From Methylocystis sp. IM3 (GTDB lineage: Bacteria > Pseudomonadota > Alphaproteobacteria > Rhizobiales > Beijerinckiaceae), in contig NZ_JBBPBZ010000002.1 of the NCBI RefSeq assembly GCF_038070105.1, positions 1,170,501-1,234,500 of the forward strand: a stretch of 64,000 nucleotides of DNA, read 5' to 3'. The notes below the pieces were generated by a model. It was given only the letters and a program-made list of their open reading frames with translations, did no database searches and was not told the origin of the DNA. Below are positions 29,703-36,956 of this stretch, piece after piece. A program made the translations under genes and the position numbers. The number at the start of each line of letters is the position of its first letter. The stretch's first letter is position 1.

Positions 29703-30635
29703 TTAGCTGCGTCTGGCGGCGACGAACCGCGCCGCTTCCGCCAGAGTGTCTGTGCGGTCGCCGAGTCCCGTGGCGGCGAGGGCCGTAGTCGCTTCATCGA
29801 CGAGCGCGTCGCAGCGCGCCTTTGCGGCCTCGAGCCCGAGAAGCCCGACGAGGGTCGCCTTGCCGCGCTCTGCGTCCTTGCCGGCGCGTTTTCCGAGCGC
29901 CGCCGTGTCGCCCTCGGCGTCCAGAATGTCATCAGCGATCTGGAAGGCGGCGCCCAGCGCCTTGCCGTAGCGCCGCAACGCCTCGGCCTGCTCAGGCGTG
30001 GCGGCGCCGAGGATGGCGCCGGCGTCCACGGCGAACCGCAGGAGCGCGCCCGTCTTCATGGCCTGCATCTCGAGCGTCGCGGCCTGATCGAGCGGCGTCG
30101 CGGCGGTCTCCGCGGCAAGATCGAGCGCCTGGCCGCCAACCATGCCGCCGAGCCCCGCGGCCCGCGCCAGCGCCAGCACCAGCGCAGCGCGCAGACCGGC
30201 GTCGGCGTGAGTCGCCGGGTCGGCGACGACGTCGAAGGCGTAGGTGAGAAGCCCGTCCCCCGCGAGAATGGCCGTCGCCTCGTCGAAGGCCTTATGCGCC
30301 GTGGGGCGGCCCCGGCGCAGATCGTCGTCGTCCATCGCCGGGAGATCGTCGTGGACGAGCGAATAACAATGGATCATTTCCAGCGCGCAGGCCGTGCGCA
30401 GCGCGGCCGGGCCCTCGATCCCGAAGAGGCGCGCGCTTTCGATGACCAGAAAGGGGCGCAGCCGTTTTCCGCCGCCGAGCGTTGTGTAGCGCATGGCCTC
30501 GAGCAAGCGCGCCGGCCGCGTGATTTCGTCCGGCAGCGCGGTCGGCGAGAGAAGCGCGTCCAGCGTCGCTTCCGTCGCCACGGCGGCCGCGTCCAGACGG
30601 CGGCGAAATTCCTCGGCGCGAGTGGCGGCGTCCAT
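29703..30635 (-). CDS. ispA: (2E,6E)-farnesyl diphosphate synthase (polyprenyl synthetase)
   Basis: This enzyme condenses isopentenyl diphosphate with dimethylallyl and geranyl diphosphate to make farnesyl diphosphate, the precursor of undecaprenyl carrier lipid, quinones and hopanoids. The 310-residue protein shows the first Asp-rich motif DDLPAMDDDDLRRGRPT (from Asp96) and the second motif FQIADDILD near 229. LGGGKRLRP (around 54-62) binds isopentenyl diphosphate. Residues just before the first Asp motif, CYSLVHDD, are consistent with short-chain product length. It is followed at 11 bp by a DUF1345 gene. No xseB or dxs is next to it, unlike in many bacteria. Confidence 0.93.
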   Translation of the reverse strand: MDAATRAEEFRRRLDAAAVATEATLDALLSPTALPDEITRPARLLEAMRYTTLGGGKRLRPFLVIESARLFGIEGPAALRTACALEMIHCYSLVHDDLPAMDDDDLRRGRPTAHKAFDEATAILAGDGLLTYAFDVVADPATHADAGLRAALVLALARAAGLGGMVGGQALDLAAETAATPLDQAATLEMQAMKTGALLRFAVDAGAILGAATPEQAEALRRYGKALGAAFQIADDILDAEGDTAALGKRAGKDAERGKATLVGLLGLEAAKARCDALVDEATTALAATGLGDRTDTLAEAARFVAARRS

Positions 30636-30873
30636 TTCCTGTCCTTTGCTGAATGTCTCTAACGCCTGCTGCTAGCAAATTTGGCCTCAAAGCCCAAGGC
30701 CCGCAGCGGCTTCTCATCCTCGCCCAAACGGGGCGCGCCCGGGAAGGCGGGGATTCTCAGGCGTGTTGCATTTGGGCGACAGCGATCGCCGCGCCCCTTC
30801 TTTAACCTTCGGCCGCGCTTCGACAGGCGCAGGCAAACGCGCCTCGGGCGTCATCCTCCAACGGGAGACAGGC

Positions 30874-31161
30874 ATGAAGAAGGTTCTGCTGCTGACCGCG
30901 GCGGTCGCCATGACGGCGCCGCTGATGGGCTGCAATTCGCCGGGCGAGCGCGCCGCAGGCGGCGCCGTGATCGGCGGTCTGGGCGGCGCGGGCATCGGCG
31001 CGCTCGCCTCCGATGGCCGCGCGGGCGGCACCCTCGCGGGCGCCGCGATCGGCGCGGCGACGGGCGCGGTCGTGGGCGCCGCGACAGCTCCGCCCCAGCG
31101 CTGCGCGAAATGGGGCTGGGATTACGAGGGCCGCCGGGTCTGCGTGGCCTTTTACAATTAG
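30874..31161 (+). CDS. small lipoprotein with glycine-zipper domain
   Basis: This 95-residue protein has a lipoprotein signal with lipobox LMGC (Cys at about 19). A glycine-zipper membrane segment follows ([20 protein letters not shown], then GGTLAGAAIGAATGAVVG). A short C-terminal piece has two cysteines (RCAKWGWDYEGRRVC). Such proteins resemble the 17-kDa/YMGG surface antigens of alphaproteobacteria. The ATG at 30874 follows GGGAGA. It converges with the asparaginase gene; the 63-bp space holds a hairpin. Confidence 0.85.
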   Translation: MKKVLLLTAAVAMTAPLMGCNSPGERAAGGAVIGGLGGAGIGALASDGRAGGTLAGAAIGAATGAVVGAATAPPQRCAKWGWDYEGRRVCVAFYN

Positions 31162-31172
31162 CTGACTTGACG

Positions 31173-31209
31173 GGAGAAGCCGCGTGAAGCGTCTTCCCGC
31201 GGCTCCTCC
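31173..31209. terminator. hairpin between convergent genes, possible bidirectional terminator
   Basis: GGAGAAGCCGCG pairs with CGCGGCTCCTCC over 12 positions with one A-C mismatch and a 13-nt loop, between the stops at 31161 and 31225. No U-tract is present on either side, so termination is only suggested by position. Confidence 0.3.
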
Positions 31210-31224
31210 TGTGGCGCTCGACAG

Positions 31225-32139
31225 TCAAGCTGATGTCTGCGCCTCCATGCCAACCCGAACGATCCCGTTTTCCGCCTGCGCAATCAGCAGGCCGGGCGTC
31301 GAGCGGGCGGCGCCACACCTGCCGTCGCGATCCACGATGATGAGCCCGCCCGAGCCCCGCACCTTGCGCACGAGATAGGATATTGCCTCCTGCGCCGCCT
31401 GCGGGGCAGAAAGTCCATGTTTTTCAACAAGAAGCGCGGCGGTGCGGGCCAGCGACGTGCGCAGGAAATCCTCGCCTGCACCCGTGCAGGAAATCGCGCA
31501 GGAGGCGTTGTCGGCGTAAACTCCGGCCCCGATAACCGGCGAATCGCCGACGCGTCCGCTCATCTGATTGACAAGGCCGCCGGTCGAAGTCGCCGCGGCG
31601 AGATCGCCCGCGCTATCGCGCGCGACCGCGCCGACCGTTCCGAGCTTGCCGCTCAGGGGGTCGGCGTGATCGAGCGACATCTGACGCCGCGCCTTCGCGC
31701 GGGCGAGCTGCGCCCGCCTCTCCGGGGTGACGAAATAATCCTGCTCTTCGAAAGCGATTCCATGGGCGCGCCCGAAATTCTCGGCGCCGGGGCCGATCAG
31801 GAAAACATGCGGGGTCTTTTCCATTACAAGGCGAGCCAGCAGCACGGGGTTTCGCACCCCCTTGACCCCCGCGACGGCTCCAGCTGCGAGGTTGCGGCCA
31901 TCCATGATGGAGGCGTCGCAGCAGCTTTCCCCCGCCGCATTCAGCACCGCGCCGCGCCCGGCGTTGAATAGCGGATCATCCTCCAAAAGGGCGACGCAGC
32001 GGGTGACCGCGTCGAGGGCGCTCGCCCCTTTCTCGAGCAGCCCGGCGCCGGTCTCGACGATCCGGCGCAACGATGGCGCGTAGCGTTCCGGCGCGTCGAT
32101 TGCACCCGCGCCGCCGTGTATCATCAGTGAATAGGCCAT
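31225..32139 (-). CDS. isoaspartyl peptidase / plant-type L-asparaginase (Ntn hydrolase)
   Basis: This protein hydrolyses isoaspartyl dipeptides and asparagine after self-cleavage into two subunits. The 304-residue protein starts with SLMIHGGAGAI. It has GRGAVLN and ESCCDASIMDG in the N-terminal half. The auto-cleavage site is GKLGTVGAVA with catalytic Thr168. It continues with TSTGGLVNQMSGRVGDSP and the substrate loop GAGVYADN. All catalytic elements are present. The ATG at 32139 has GGAG 5 bases upstream; ATGs at 32148 and 32172 are alternatives. A cytoplasmic location is expected, as no signal peptide is seen. It stands alone on its strand. Confidence 0.92.
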   Translation of the reverse strand: MAYSLMIHGGAGAIDAPERYAPSLRRIVETGAGLLEKGASALDAVTRCVALLEDDPLFNAGRGAVLNAAGESCCDASIMDGRNLAAGAVAGVKGVRNPVLLARLVMEKTPHVFLIGPGAENFGRAHGIAFEEQDYFVTPERRAQLARAKARRQMSLDHADPLSGKLGTVGAVARDSAGDLAAATSTGGLVNQMSGRVGDSPVIGAGVYADNASCAISCTGAGEDFLRTSLARTAALLVEKHGLSAPQAAQEAISYLVRKVRGSGGLIIVDRDGRCGAARSTPGLLIAQAENGIVRVGMEAQTSA

Positions 32140-32231
32140 GGGCTCCATCTCAGGAAGAGCGATGGTCAACAACTAGCGCGTTTCGCGCGCATGGCGGAAA
32201 ACGCGCGGTAATTGGCCATGGACGCGCTGTC

Positions 32232-32314
32232 GTAACCAGAGCGATAGTGGGAAAAAGGATCAATAGGAACCTCCCTTCTTCCAACTCGCCCGGGCCCCGC
32301 CCGGGCGTTTTTTT
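32232..32314 (+). ncRNA. candidate small RNA, suhB/mmgR (alpha-r8)-like, ending in an intrinsic terminator
   Basis: A very strong terminator faces plus: CGCCCGGG at 32287-32294 pairs with CCCGGGCG at 32300-32307, followed by seven T at 32308-32314. No plus-strand gene lies upstream, since the asparaginase reads the other way. Before the stem the sequence has GGGAAAAAGGATC, then GGAACCTCCCTTCTTCC, a pyrimidine-rich anti-ribosome-binding-site segment. The combination of CCTCCC loop and CCCGGG terminator is, as I recall it, how the suhB/mmgR (alpha-r8) small RNAs of alphaproteobacteria look. The 5' end is a guess; TTGGCC at 32212-32217 could be a -35 element, but no good -10 is evident. Confidence 0.5.
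32287..32314 (+). terminator. strong intrinsic terminator with no upstream coding gene
   Basis: An 8-bp perfect all-GC stem with a 5-nt loop is followed by seven T residues. It ends the candidate small RNA and insulates the chemotaxis genes that start at 32487. Confidence 0.9.
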
Positions 32315-32486
32315 GCGTGCAGGCGCGAGAAGCGCGCAGGAGTTCGTCGCCCCAGCCCTTGCCTCTTTCCGGCGGGCTTCCAGCTGGCCGGCCGGCGCAA
32401 TCCCTGCGCAATCCACGTGGCGTTAAAGGAGCGAGGGCTTTGCGCCATCCATTGCAAAGCAAATGTTCTTGCCCGAGGAAAACGCC

Positions 32487-34034
32487 ATGACCGACCTGCC
32501 CGACGTGATCGACCGGATCGCCTTTATCGGTCTGGACGACGCCGCGCGACGGCATCTTATCGCGATAAGGCCGATATTGGAAAAAGAGCTCTCCTCGACC
32601 TTCGACGAATTTTATCGTCATGTGAGCACGCATCCAGGAACACGCGCTCTGTTCTCCGACATGAAGAGAGCCGAAGCCGCAAAGCAGAAGCAGATGCAGC
32701 ATTGGGCGGACATCGCCAGCGCTGATTTTGGCGTCAGATTCGCGGAAGCCGGCGCCGCAGTGGGGCGGGCTCATGCGCGGCTCGGCCTCGAGCCGCGCTG
32801 GTACATCGGCGGTTATGCCCTCATTCTCACGACGCTCATTGCAAAAGTCATCGAAGCGCGCTGGCCCAAAACCGTCTTCGCCGCCAGGGGAACCACCGCA
32901 CGGCAGATCGCCGGGGAAGTCGGCGCCCTGGCGAAGGCGACATTGCTCGATCTGGACGTAGGGATAGCGGTCTATCTCGAGGCCCTGGAGGAGCGCCGGC
33001 GTCAGGCCGACCGGGATCGCGCGGCGGTCGAAACCGAGCAGCGAGACGTGCTCTCCGATTTCGGCGACAGTCTCCGGCGGCTCGCGGCGGGCGATCTCAC
33101 CGCAAAGATCGAAAAAGAGTTCTCGGGCCATTACGAACAGCTGCGGCGTGATTTCAACAAGGCGCTCGACAGCCTCGATGAGGCGATGTCTTCAATCGCC
33201 GCGGCCGCCGACAGTTTCCATGACACGTCGCAGGAAATAGCGGCCGCATCTGACAATTTGTCCAGCCGGACCGAGCAGCAGGCCGCGAGCCTCGAGGAGA
33301 CTGCGGCGGCCCTCAACCAGATCACTGATGCGGTCAAGCAAAACGCGCTCGGCGCAAAAAAGGTCGCAGGGATTGTCGCCGGCGCGCGCGTGGACGCGTC
33401 CCGCTCTTCGGAAGTCATGCAGGACGCCAATGTCGCCATGGCGGAAATCAAGCAAAGCTTCGAGAAGATAAGCGGGACTCTGAGCATGATCGACGAGATC
33501 GCGTTTCAGACAAATCTTCTTGCCCTCAACGCCGGCGTCGAAGCGGCTCGCGCCGGCGAGGCCGGACGCGGCTTCGCGGTCGTCGCGCAGGAGGTGCGCG
33601 TCCTGGCGCAACGCTCGGCGGAAGCCGCGAAAGTCATCAAGAGCCTGCTGGCCAATTCCTCCAGCCATGTCGACCGCGGCGTGAAATCGGTCGCCGATAC
33701 CGGCGAGGCTCTTTCGGGCATCGTCGCCAGAGTAACGGAAGTCGATAAACTTGTCGGCGCAATCGCGACATCGTCTGAAGACCAGGCGTCGAGCCTCACA
33801 GAGATCAACCAGGCAGTCACGCAGATGGATCACGTTACTCAGCAGAACGCGGCAATGGTGGAGGAAGCGACAGCCGCAGCCGCCAATCTGAAGTCCGAGT
33901 CGAACCAGCTCGCCACCAGCGTTTCTCGCTTCCGATCCGGCCAGACCGCCGTACGTCCGGCGAAGAACGCCGTCGCGCAGTCGCAGGCGGCGATTGCCGA
34001 CGCGTTCGGCGCGCGCATGGAAAACGTCGGCTAG
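32487..34034 (+). CDS. globin-coupled methyl-accepting chemotaxis protein (HemAT-like)
   Basis: This soluble chemoreceptor has an N-terminal heme globin sensor, predicted to detect oxygen or another gas. In its 515 residues, the globin spans 1-170. His96 in [18 protein letters not shown] is the expected proximal heme ligand, matching the HemAT pattern. A HAMP-like segment lies at about 185-230 ([13 protein letters not shown]). The signalling domain carries the hairpin tip [20 protein letters not shown] near residue 335. No membrane helix and no C-terminal W-x-x-F tether are seen. The ATG at 32487 has GAGGAA upstream; an ATG at 32463 would add 8 residues. It is the first gene of the plus-strand chemotaxis region and may feed either signalling system. 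Confidence 0.93.
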   Translation: MTDLPDVIDRIAFIGLDDAARRHLIAIRPILEKELSSTFDEFYRHVSTHPGTRALFSDMKRAEAAKQKQMQHWADIASADFGVRFAEAGAAVGRAHARLGLEPRWYIGGYALILTTLIAKVIEARWPKTVFAARGTTARQIAGEVGALAKATLLDLDVGIAVYLEALEERRRQADRDRAAVETEQRDVLSDFGDSLRRLAAGDLTAKIEKEFSGHYEQLRRDFNKALDSLDEAMSSIAAAADSFHDTSQEIAAASDNLSSRTEQQAASLEETAAALNQITDAVKQNALGAKKVAGIVAGARVDASRSSEVMQDANVAMAEIKQSFEKISGTLSMIDEIAFQTNLLALNAGVEAARAGEAGRGFAVVAQEVRVLAQRSAEAAKVIKSLLANSSSHVDRGVKSVADTGEALSGIVARVTEVDKLVGAIATSSEDQASSLTEINQAVTQMDHVTQQNAAMVEEATAAAANLKSESNQLATSVSRFRSGQTAVRPAKNAVAQSQAAIADAFGARMENVG

Positions 34035-34293
34035 TGCAGTAACAGACCAAAATAGATCAGGCGCGCCGAAATCTAAGCTTCGCTTAACCCCCGGCGGCTA
34101 TAAGGTGACGATGTCGGGATTGGCGCCTGAGAGGCGGCCAAAGGCATGAAGCCGCGACCGACATGCCGGTACGATCCGGAATTCCCCCTCGCATCAATGA
34201 GCGCCTCCTCGAGGCAGGTTTTTCAGACACGCCGGCAATTCTGCCGGCGTCGCATCGACCTGCATGGCTTCATCGGTTTCGTAAGAGGAAATA

Positions 34294-35757
34294 ATGCGGC
34301 TTTTGCTCAGACTGATCGCACCGGTAACAGGTCTCTCGATTACACCGTGGCTGCTGCTAGGAATGGGCTACTCCGCCACGGCGCTCCTCGCTCATCCATG
34401 GTTTGCAACGCTTGTCGTCGCGACAATGGCTCTTTCAATTTATGTCCTCGCCTCCGTCACGCGCGAGGAGCAAGCCCTGCTCGACGGCGCCCTCAGCGAA
34501 GCGCTCGCCGCCTGCGAGACCGAAGCATATTCCGCGCCTCTTTCCCTTGGAGCAGGCTTCGATTCCCCGGCCGTGGATGCGGTGGAAAACATGCGCAAGA
34601 CGCTCCGGGCGCGCGCAGACCAGGCGATCATGGATCTTGCAGCCATGAGAGAAGCCAGCGAGAAAAGCAAGTCCGAAGGGGAAGAGATGTCGCGGGGCTA
34701 TGCCGCAGCGCACGAATTCTTCATGAAGACTTTCTGCGACGCGCTCATACAGTTGTCCCACGGCAACCTCGGCGTTCGCCTGGAGACGCGATTTTCTCCA
34801 GATTACGAGAAGCTCCGCGAGTGCTACAATGAGAGCGTCGATCGGCTGAATAAAACGTTCAGCGCAACAACTGCGGGCATGCACAAGCTCGGTTCGTCGA
34901 CCGATCAGATTGCGTCCGCGTCCCGCACGCTTTCCGAGCGCACATCCCAGCAGGCGGCAAGCCTCGAGGAAACCACGGCCGCGCTGGGCCACATCACCAC
35001 CACCGTGAGCAAGATATCGGAAAACGCCCAGCAAGCGAGCGCACTGGTTTCGGACATTCGCAATAATGCCGAGGCGAGCAGCGACGTCGTCCGGCAGGCC
35101 ATTCGGGCGATGGAACGGATTGAGAAGTCGTCTGCCGAGATCGAGCAGATCATCGGCGTGATCGACGAGATCGCCTTCCAGACCAATCTCCTCGCCCTGA
35201 ACGCAGGTGTAGAAGCCGCGCGCGCAGGCGAGGCAGGGCGAGGCTTTGCCGTAGTCGCTTCCGAGGTGCGCGCGCTTGCTCAGCGATCCGCGGAGGCCGC
35301 GAAGGGAATCAAGAGCCTTATTGCAGGCTCGACGATTCAGGTGCGCGACGGTGTGCAGCTCGTCTCCCAGACAGGAGAAGTCCTCGCGCGGATCGTTACG
35401 CAGGTGACTGGCGCGAACGAGATCGCCGCGGACATCGCAGGCGGGGCAAAGGAGCAATCCGCCGCGTTACTGGAAGTCAACGGCGCGCTCGGCGAGATGG
35501 ATAAATTCACGCAAGAAAACGCCGCTATGGTCGAGGAGACGGCGGCTGCGACGCGGAGCCTGGAAGAGGAGATCGGAGACGTGATCAAGGCTGTCTCGAT
35601 TTTCACGATCGGCCGCTCGAACGGCGCCGCGCCCTTTTCGAAAAGCAGCCCCCAACGCATGAGCAAGATAAGCCGCATCGCGTCTCAGCCGCGAGGCGCG
35701 GCGACGGCGCGCAAACTGGAGCCTGCCGTCGATACCCGAAACTGGGAGGAATTCTGA
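34294..35757 (+). CDS. membrane methyl-accepting chemotaxis protein with NWEEF tether
   Basis: This 487-residue chemoreceptor has two hydrophobic helices close together at the N-terminus (about 5-30 and 35-53) and almost no periplasmic loop, so it probably senses at or inside the membrane. A cytoplasmic region with a HAMP-like segment follows (ALIQLSHGNLGVRL at about 150-163). The signalling hairpin has tip [20 protein letters not shown] near 290. The last residues, NWEEF, match the pentapeptide that recruits CheR and CheB. It lies 2 bp before cheW and so begins the operon for system 1. A 260-bp space separates it from the globin receptor. Confidence 0.94.
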   Translation: MRLLLRLIAPVTGLSITPWLLLGMGYSATALLAHPWFATLVVATMALSIYVLASVTREEQALLDGALSEALAACETEAYSAPLSLGAGFDSPAVDAVENMRKTLRARADQAIMDLAAMREASEKSKSEGEEMSRGYAAAHEFFMKTFCDALIQLSHGNLGVRLETRFSPDYEKLRECYNESVDRLNKTFSATTAGMHKLGSSTDQIASASRTLSERTSQQAASLEETTAALGHITTTVSKISENAQQASALVSDIRNNAEASSDVVRQAIRAMERIEKSSAEIEQIIGVIDEIAFQTNLLALNAGVEAARAGEAGRGFAVVASEVRALAQRSAEAAKGIKSLIAGSTIQVRDGVQLVSQTGEVLARIVTQVTGANEIAADIAGGAKEQSAALLEVNGALGEMDKFTQENAAMVEETAAATRSLEEEIGDVIKAVSIFTIGRSNGAAPFSKSSPQRMSKISRIASQPRGAATARKLEPAVDTRNWEEF

Positions 35758-35759
35758 AG

Positions 35760-36233
35760 ATGAGCGGCGCGACAATTCAGGCGGCGCAAGGCGTGGAACC
35801 ACAGGAGTTCATCGCCTTTCATGTCGGCGAACAGACTTACTGCATCGATATCATTGCGGTGCGGGAGATCAGAGGTTGGACTCCGGCGACGCCGCTCCCG
35901 CATGCGCCGTCCTTCGTGCGCGGCGTCATCAACCTTCGCGGCTCCGTGCTGCCCGTCGTCGACCTTGCCGCACGGCTCGGCCTTCCTGTGAAAGAGCCGA
36001 CGGCTCGCCACGCGGTGATTGTTGTTCACAGCAATGGACAGATAGTGGGTCTCCTCGTCGAGGCGGTCTCGAACATCATGACCATCAGTCCGGACGCGAT
36101 CCAGCCGACCCCCGAGGTAGCATCGGACTTATCCAGGTCGTTCATCAAGGGCATTGTCGCTGCCGATAAGGAGGTGATCAGTGTGTTGATTGTAAGAAAT
36201 CTACTGCCTGAATCCATGCCCTTCGCCGCTTGA
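35760..36233 (+). CDS. cheW: chemotaxis coupling protein CheW (system 1)
   Basis: This 157-residue adaptor links receptors to the CheA P5 domain. Typical CheW sequence is present: FIAFHVGEQTYCIDIIAVREIRG, FVRGVINLRGSVLPVVDLAARLG, and GLLVEAVSNIMTI. The RGVINLRG motif is intact. It starts 2 bp after the receptor gene, so it is in the same operon. Its end is next to the STAS gene cheS. It resembles the S. meliloti set except that cheW comes before rather than after cheA. Confidence 0.96.
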   Translation: MSGATIQAAQGVEPQEFIAFHVGEQTYCIDIIAVREIRGWTPATPLPHAPSFVRGVINLRGSVLPVVDLAARLGLPVKEPTARHAVIVVHSNGQIVGLLVEAVSNIMTISPDAIQPTPEVASDLSRSFIKGIVAADKEVISVLIVRNLLPESMPFAA

Positions 36234-36271
36234 GCGCAAGGAACGAAACCACGCAAACGACGGAGGAGGAG

Positions 36272-36577
36272 ATGGACGAAGAACAGCCGCAGACATCGCT
36301 CTATGAAGTGACGTTGCCCGAAGCCCTCGACCTGCGGGCGGCCGTGCCGCTCGTCAACTCCCTGCTATCCGCGAGAGGCGGAGGGATGAGGCTCGACGGC
36401 GCGAAGGTCAGAAATGTCGGAGCGCAGTGTTTGCAGGTCATACTGTCCGCGCGCCAAACCTGGGAGCGCGACGGCTTTCCGCTCACCATCATCAACCCCA
36501 CCGAGGAACTCCAGGCTGCATTTGCCGACGCGGGGTTGAATATCGAAGGACTCGTAGAAGGCGAACAAGGCAGATGA
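36272..36577 (+). CDS. cheS: STAS-domain chemotaxis protein, CheS-like
   Basis: This 101-residue single STAS domain has YEVTLPEALDLRAAVPLVNSLL, GMRLDGAKVRNVGAQCLQVILSA and FPLTIINPTEELQAAF. The usual phosphorylatable Ser of anti-sigma-factor antagonists is replaced within the KVRNVGAQ loop, so it probably works by binding. In Sinorhizobium meliloti the STAS protein CheS is encoded just before cheY1. It binds CheA and speeds CheY1 dephosphorylation; position, size and domain agree here. The ATG at 36272 follows GGAGGAGGAG; a TTG at 36230 overlapping the cheW stop is possible. The stop overlaps the cheY1 start as ATGA. Confidence 0.78.
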   Translation: MDEEQPQTSLYEVTLPEALDLRAAVPLVNSLLSARGGGMRLDGAKVRNVGAQCLQVILSARQTWERDGFPLTIINPTEELQAAFADAGLNIEGLVEGEQGR

Positions 36578-36939
36578 GCAAGAAAATTCTTACCGTCGAT
36601 GATTCCAAGACGATGCGCCAGATGCTCGAAGTAGCGCTTACCGCCGCAGGTTTTGAGGTTGTGCAGGCAGGTGACGGCGTCGAAGGTCTCGAAACGCTCG
36701 AGTTGACGACGCCCGATGTCATCGTGACCGATATCAACATGCCGCGTATGGATGGGTTCGGCTTCATCGAAGGTGTGCGCACGAGCGAGCGTCACCGAGC
36801 GATTCCAATTCTCGTCCTGACAACAGAAAGCGACGACGAGAAGAAGGAGCGCGCCCGCAGAGCCGGCGCCACAGGTTGGATCGTGAAGCCTTTCGATCCG
36901 GCCAAGCTGGTTAGCGCCATCAAGCGCGTGAGCGCCTAA
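36574..36939 (+). CDS. cheY1: single-domain response regulator CheY1 (system 1)
   Basis: This 121-residue receiver has the phospho-acceptor Asp53 in VTDINMP, the acidic pair Asp9-Asp10 in TVDDSKTMR, Thr83-Thr84 in VLTTES, and Lys105 in IVKPFDP. It overlaps cheS as ATGA and precedes cheA by 17 bp. In S. meliloti the CheY encoded at this place acts as a phosphate sink rather than the motor effector; that role is inferred here from position. Confidence 0.93.
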   Translation: MSKKILTVDDSKTMRQMLEVALTAAGFEVVQAGDGVEGLETLELTTPDVIVTDINMPRMDGFGFIEGVRTSERHRAIPILVLTTESDDEKKERARRAGATGWIVKPFDPAKLVSAIKRVSA

Positions 36940-36956
36940 GCCAGCGGGAGGCAGTT

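Noticed and set aside
32490..33131. Minus-strand ORF opposite the globin-coupled receptor
   Set aside because: The plus strand has clear globin and MCP motifs; the opposite frame has none.
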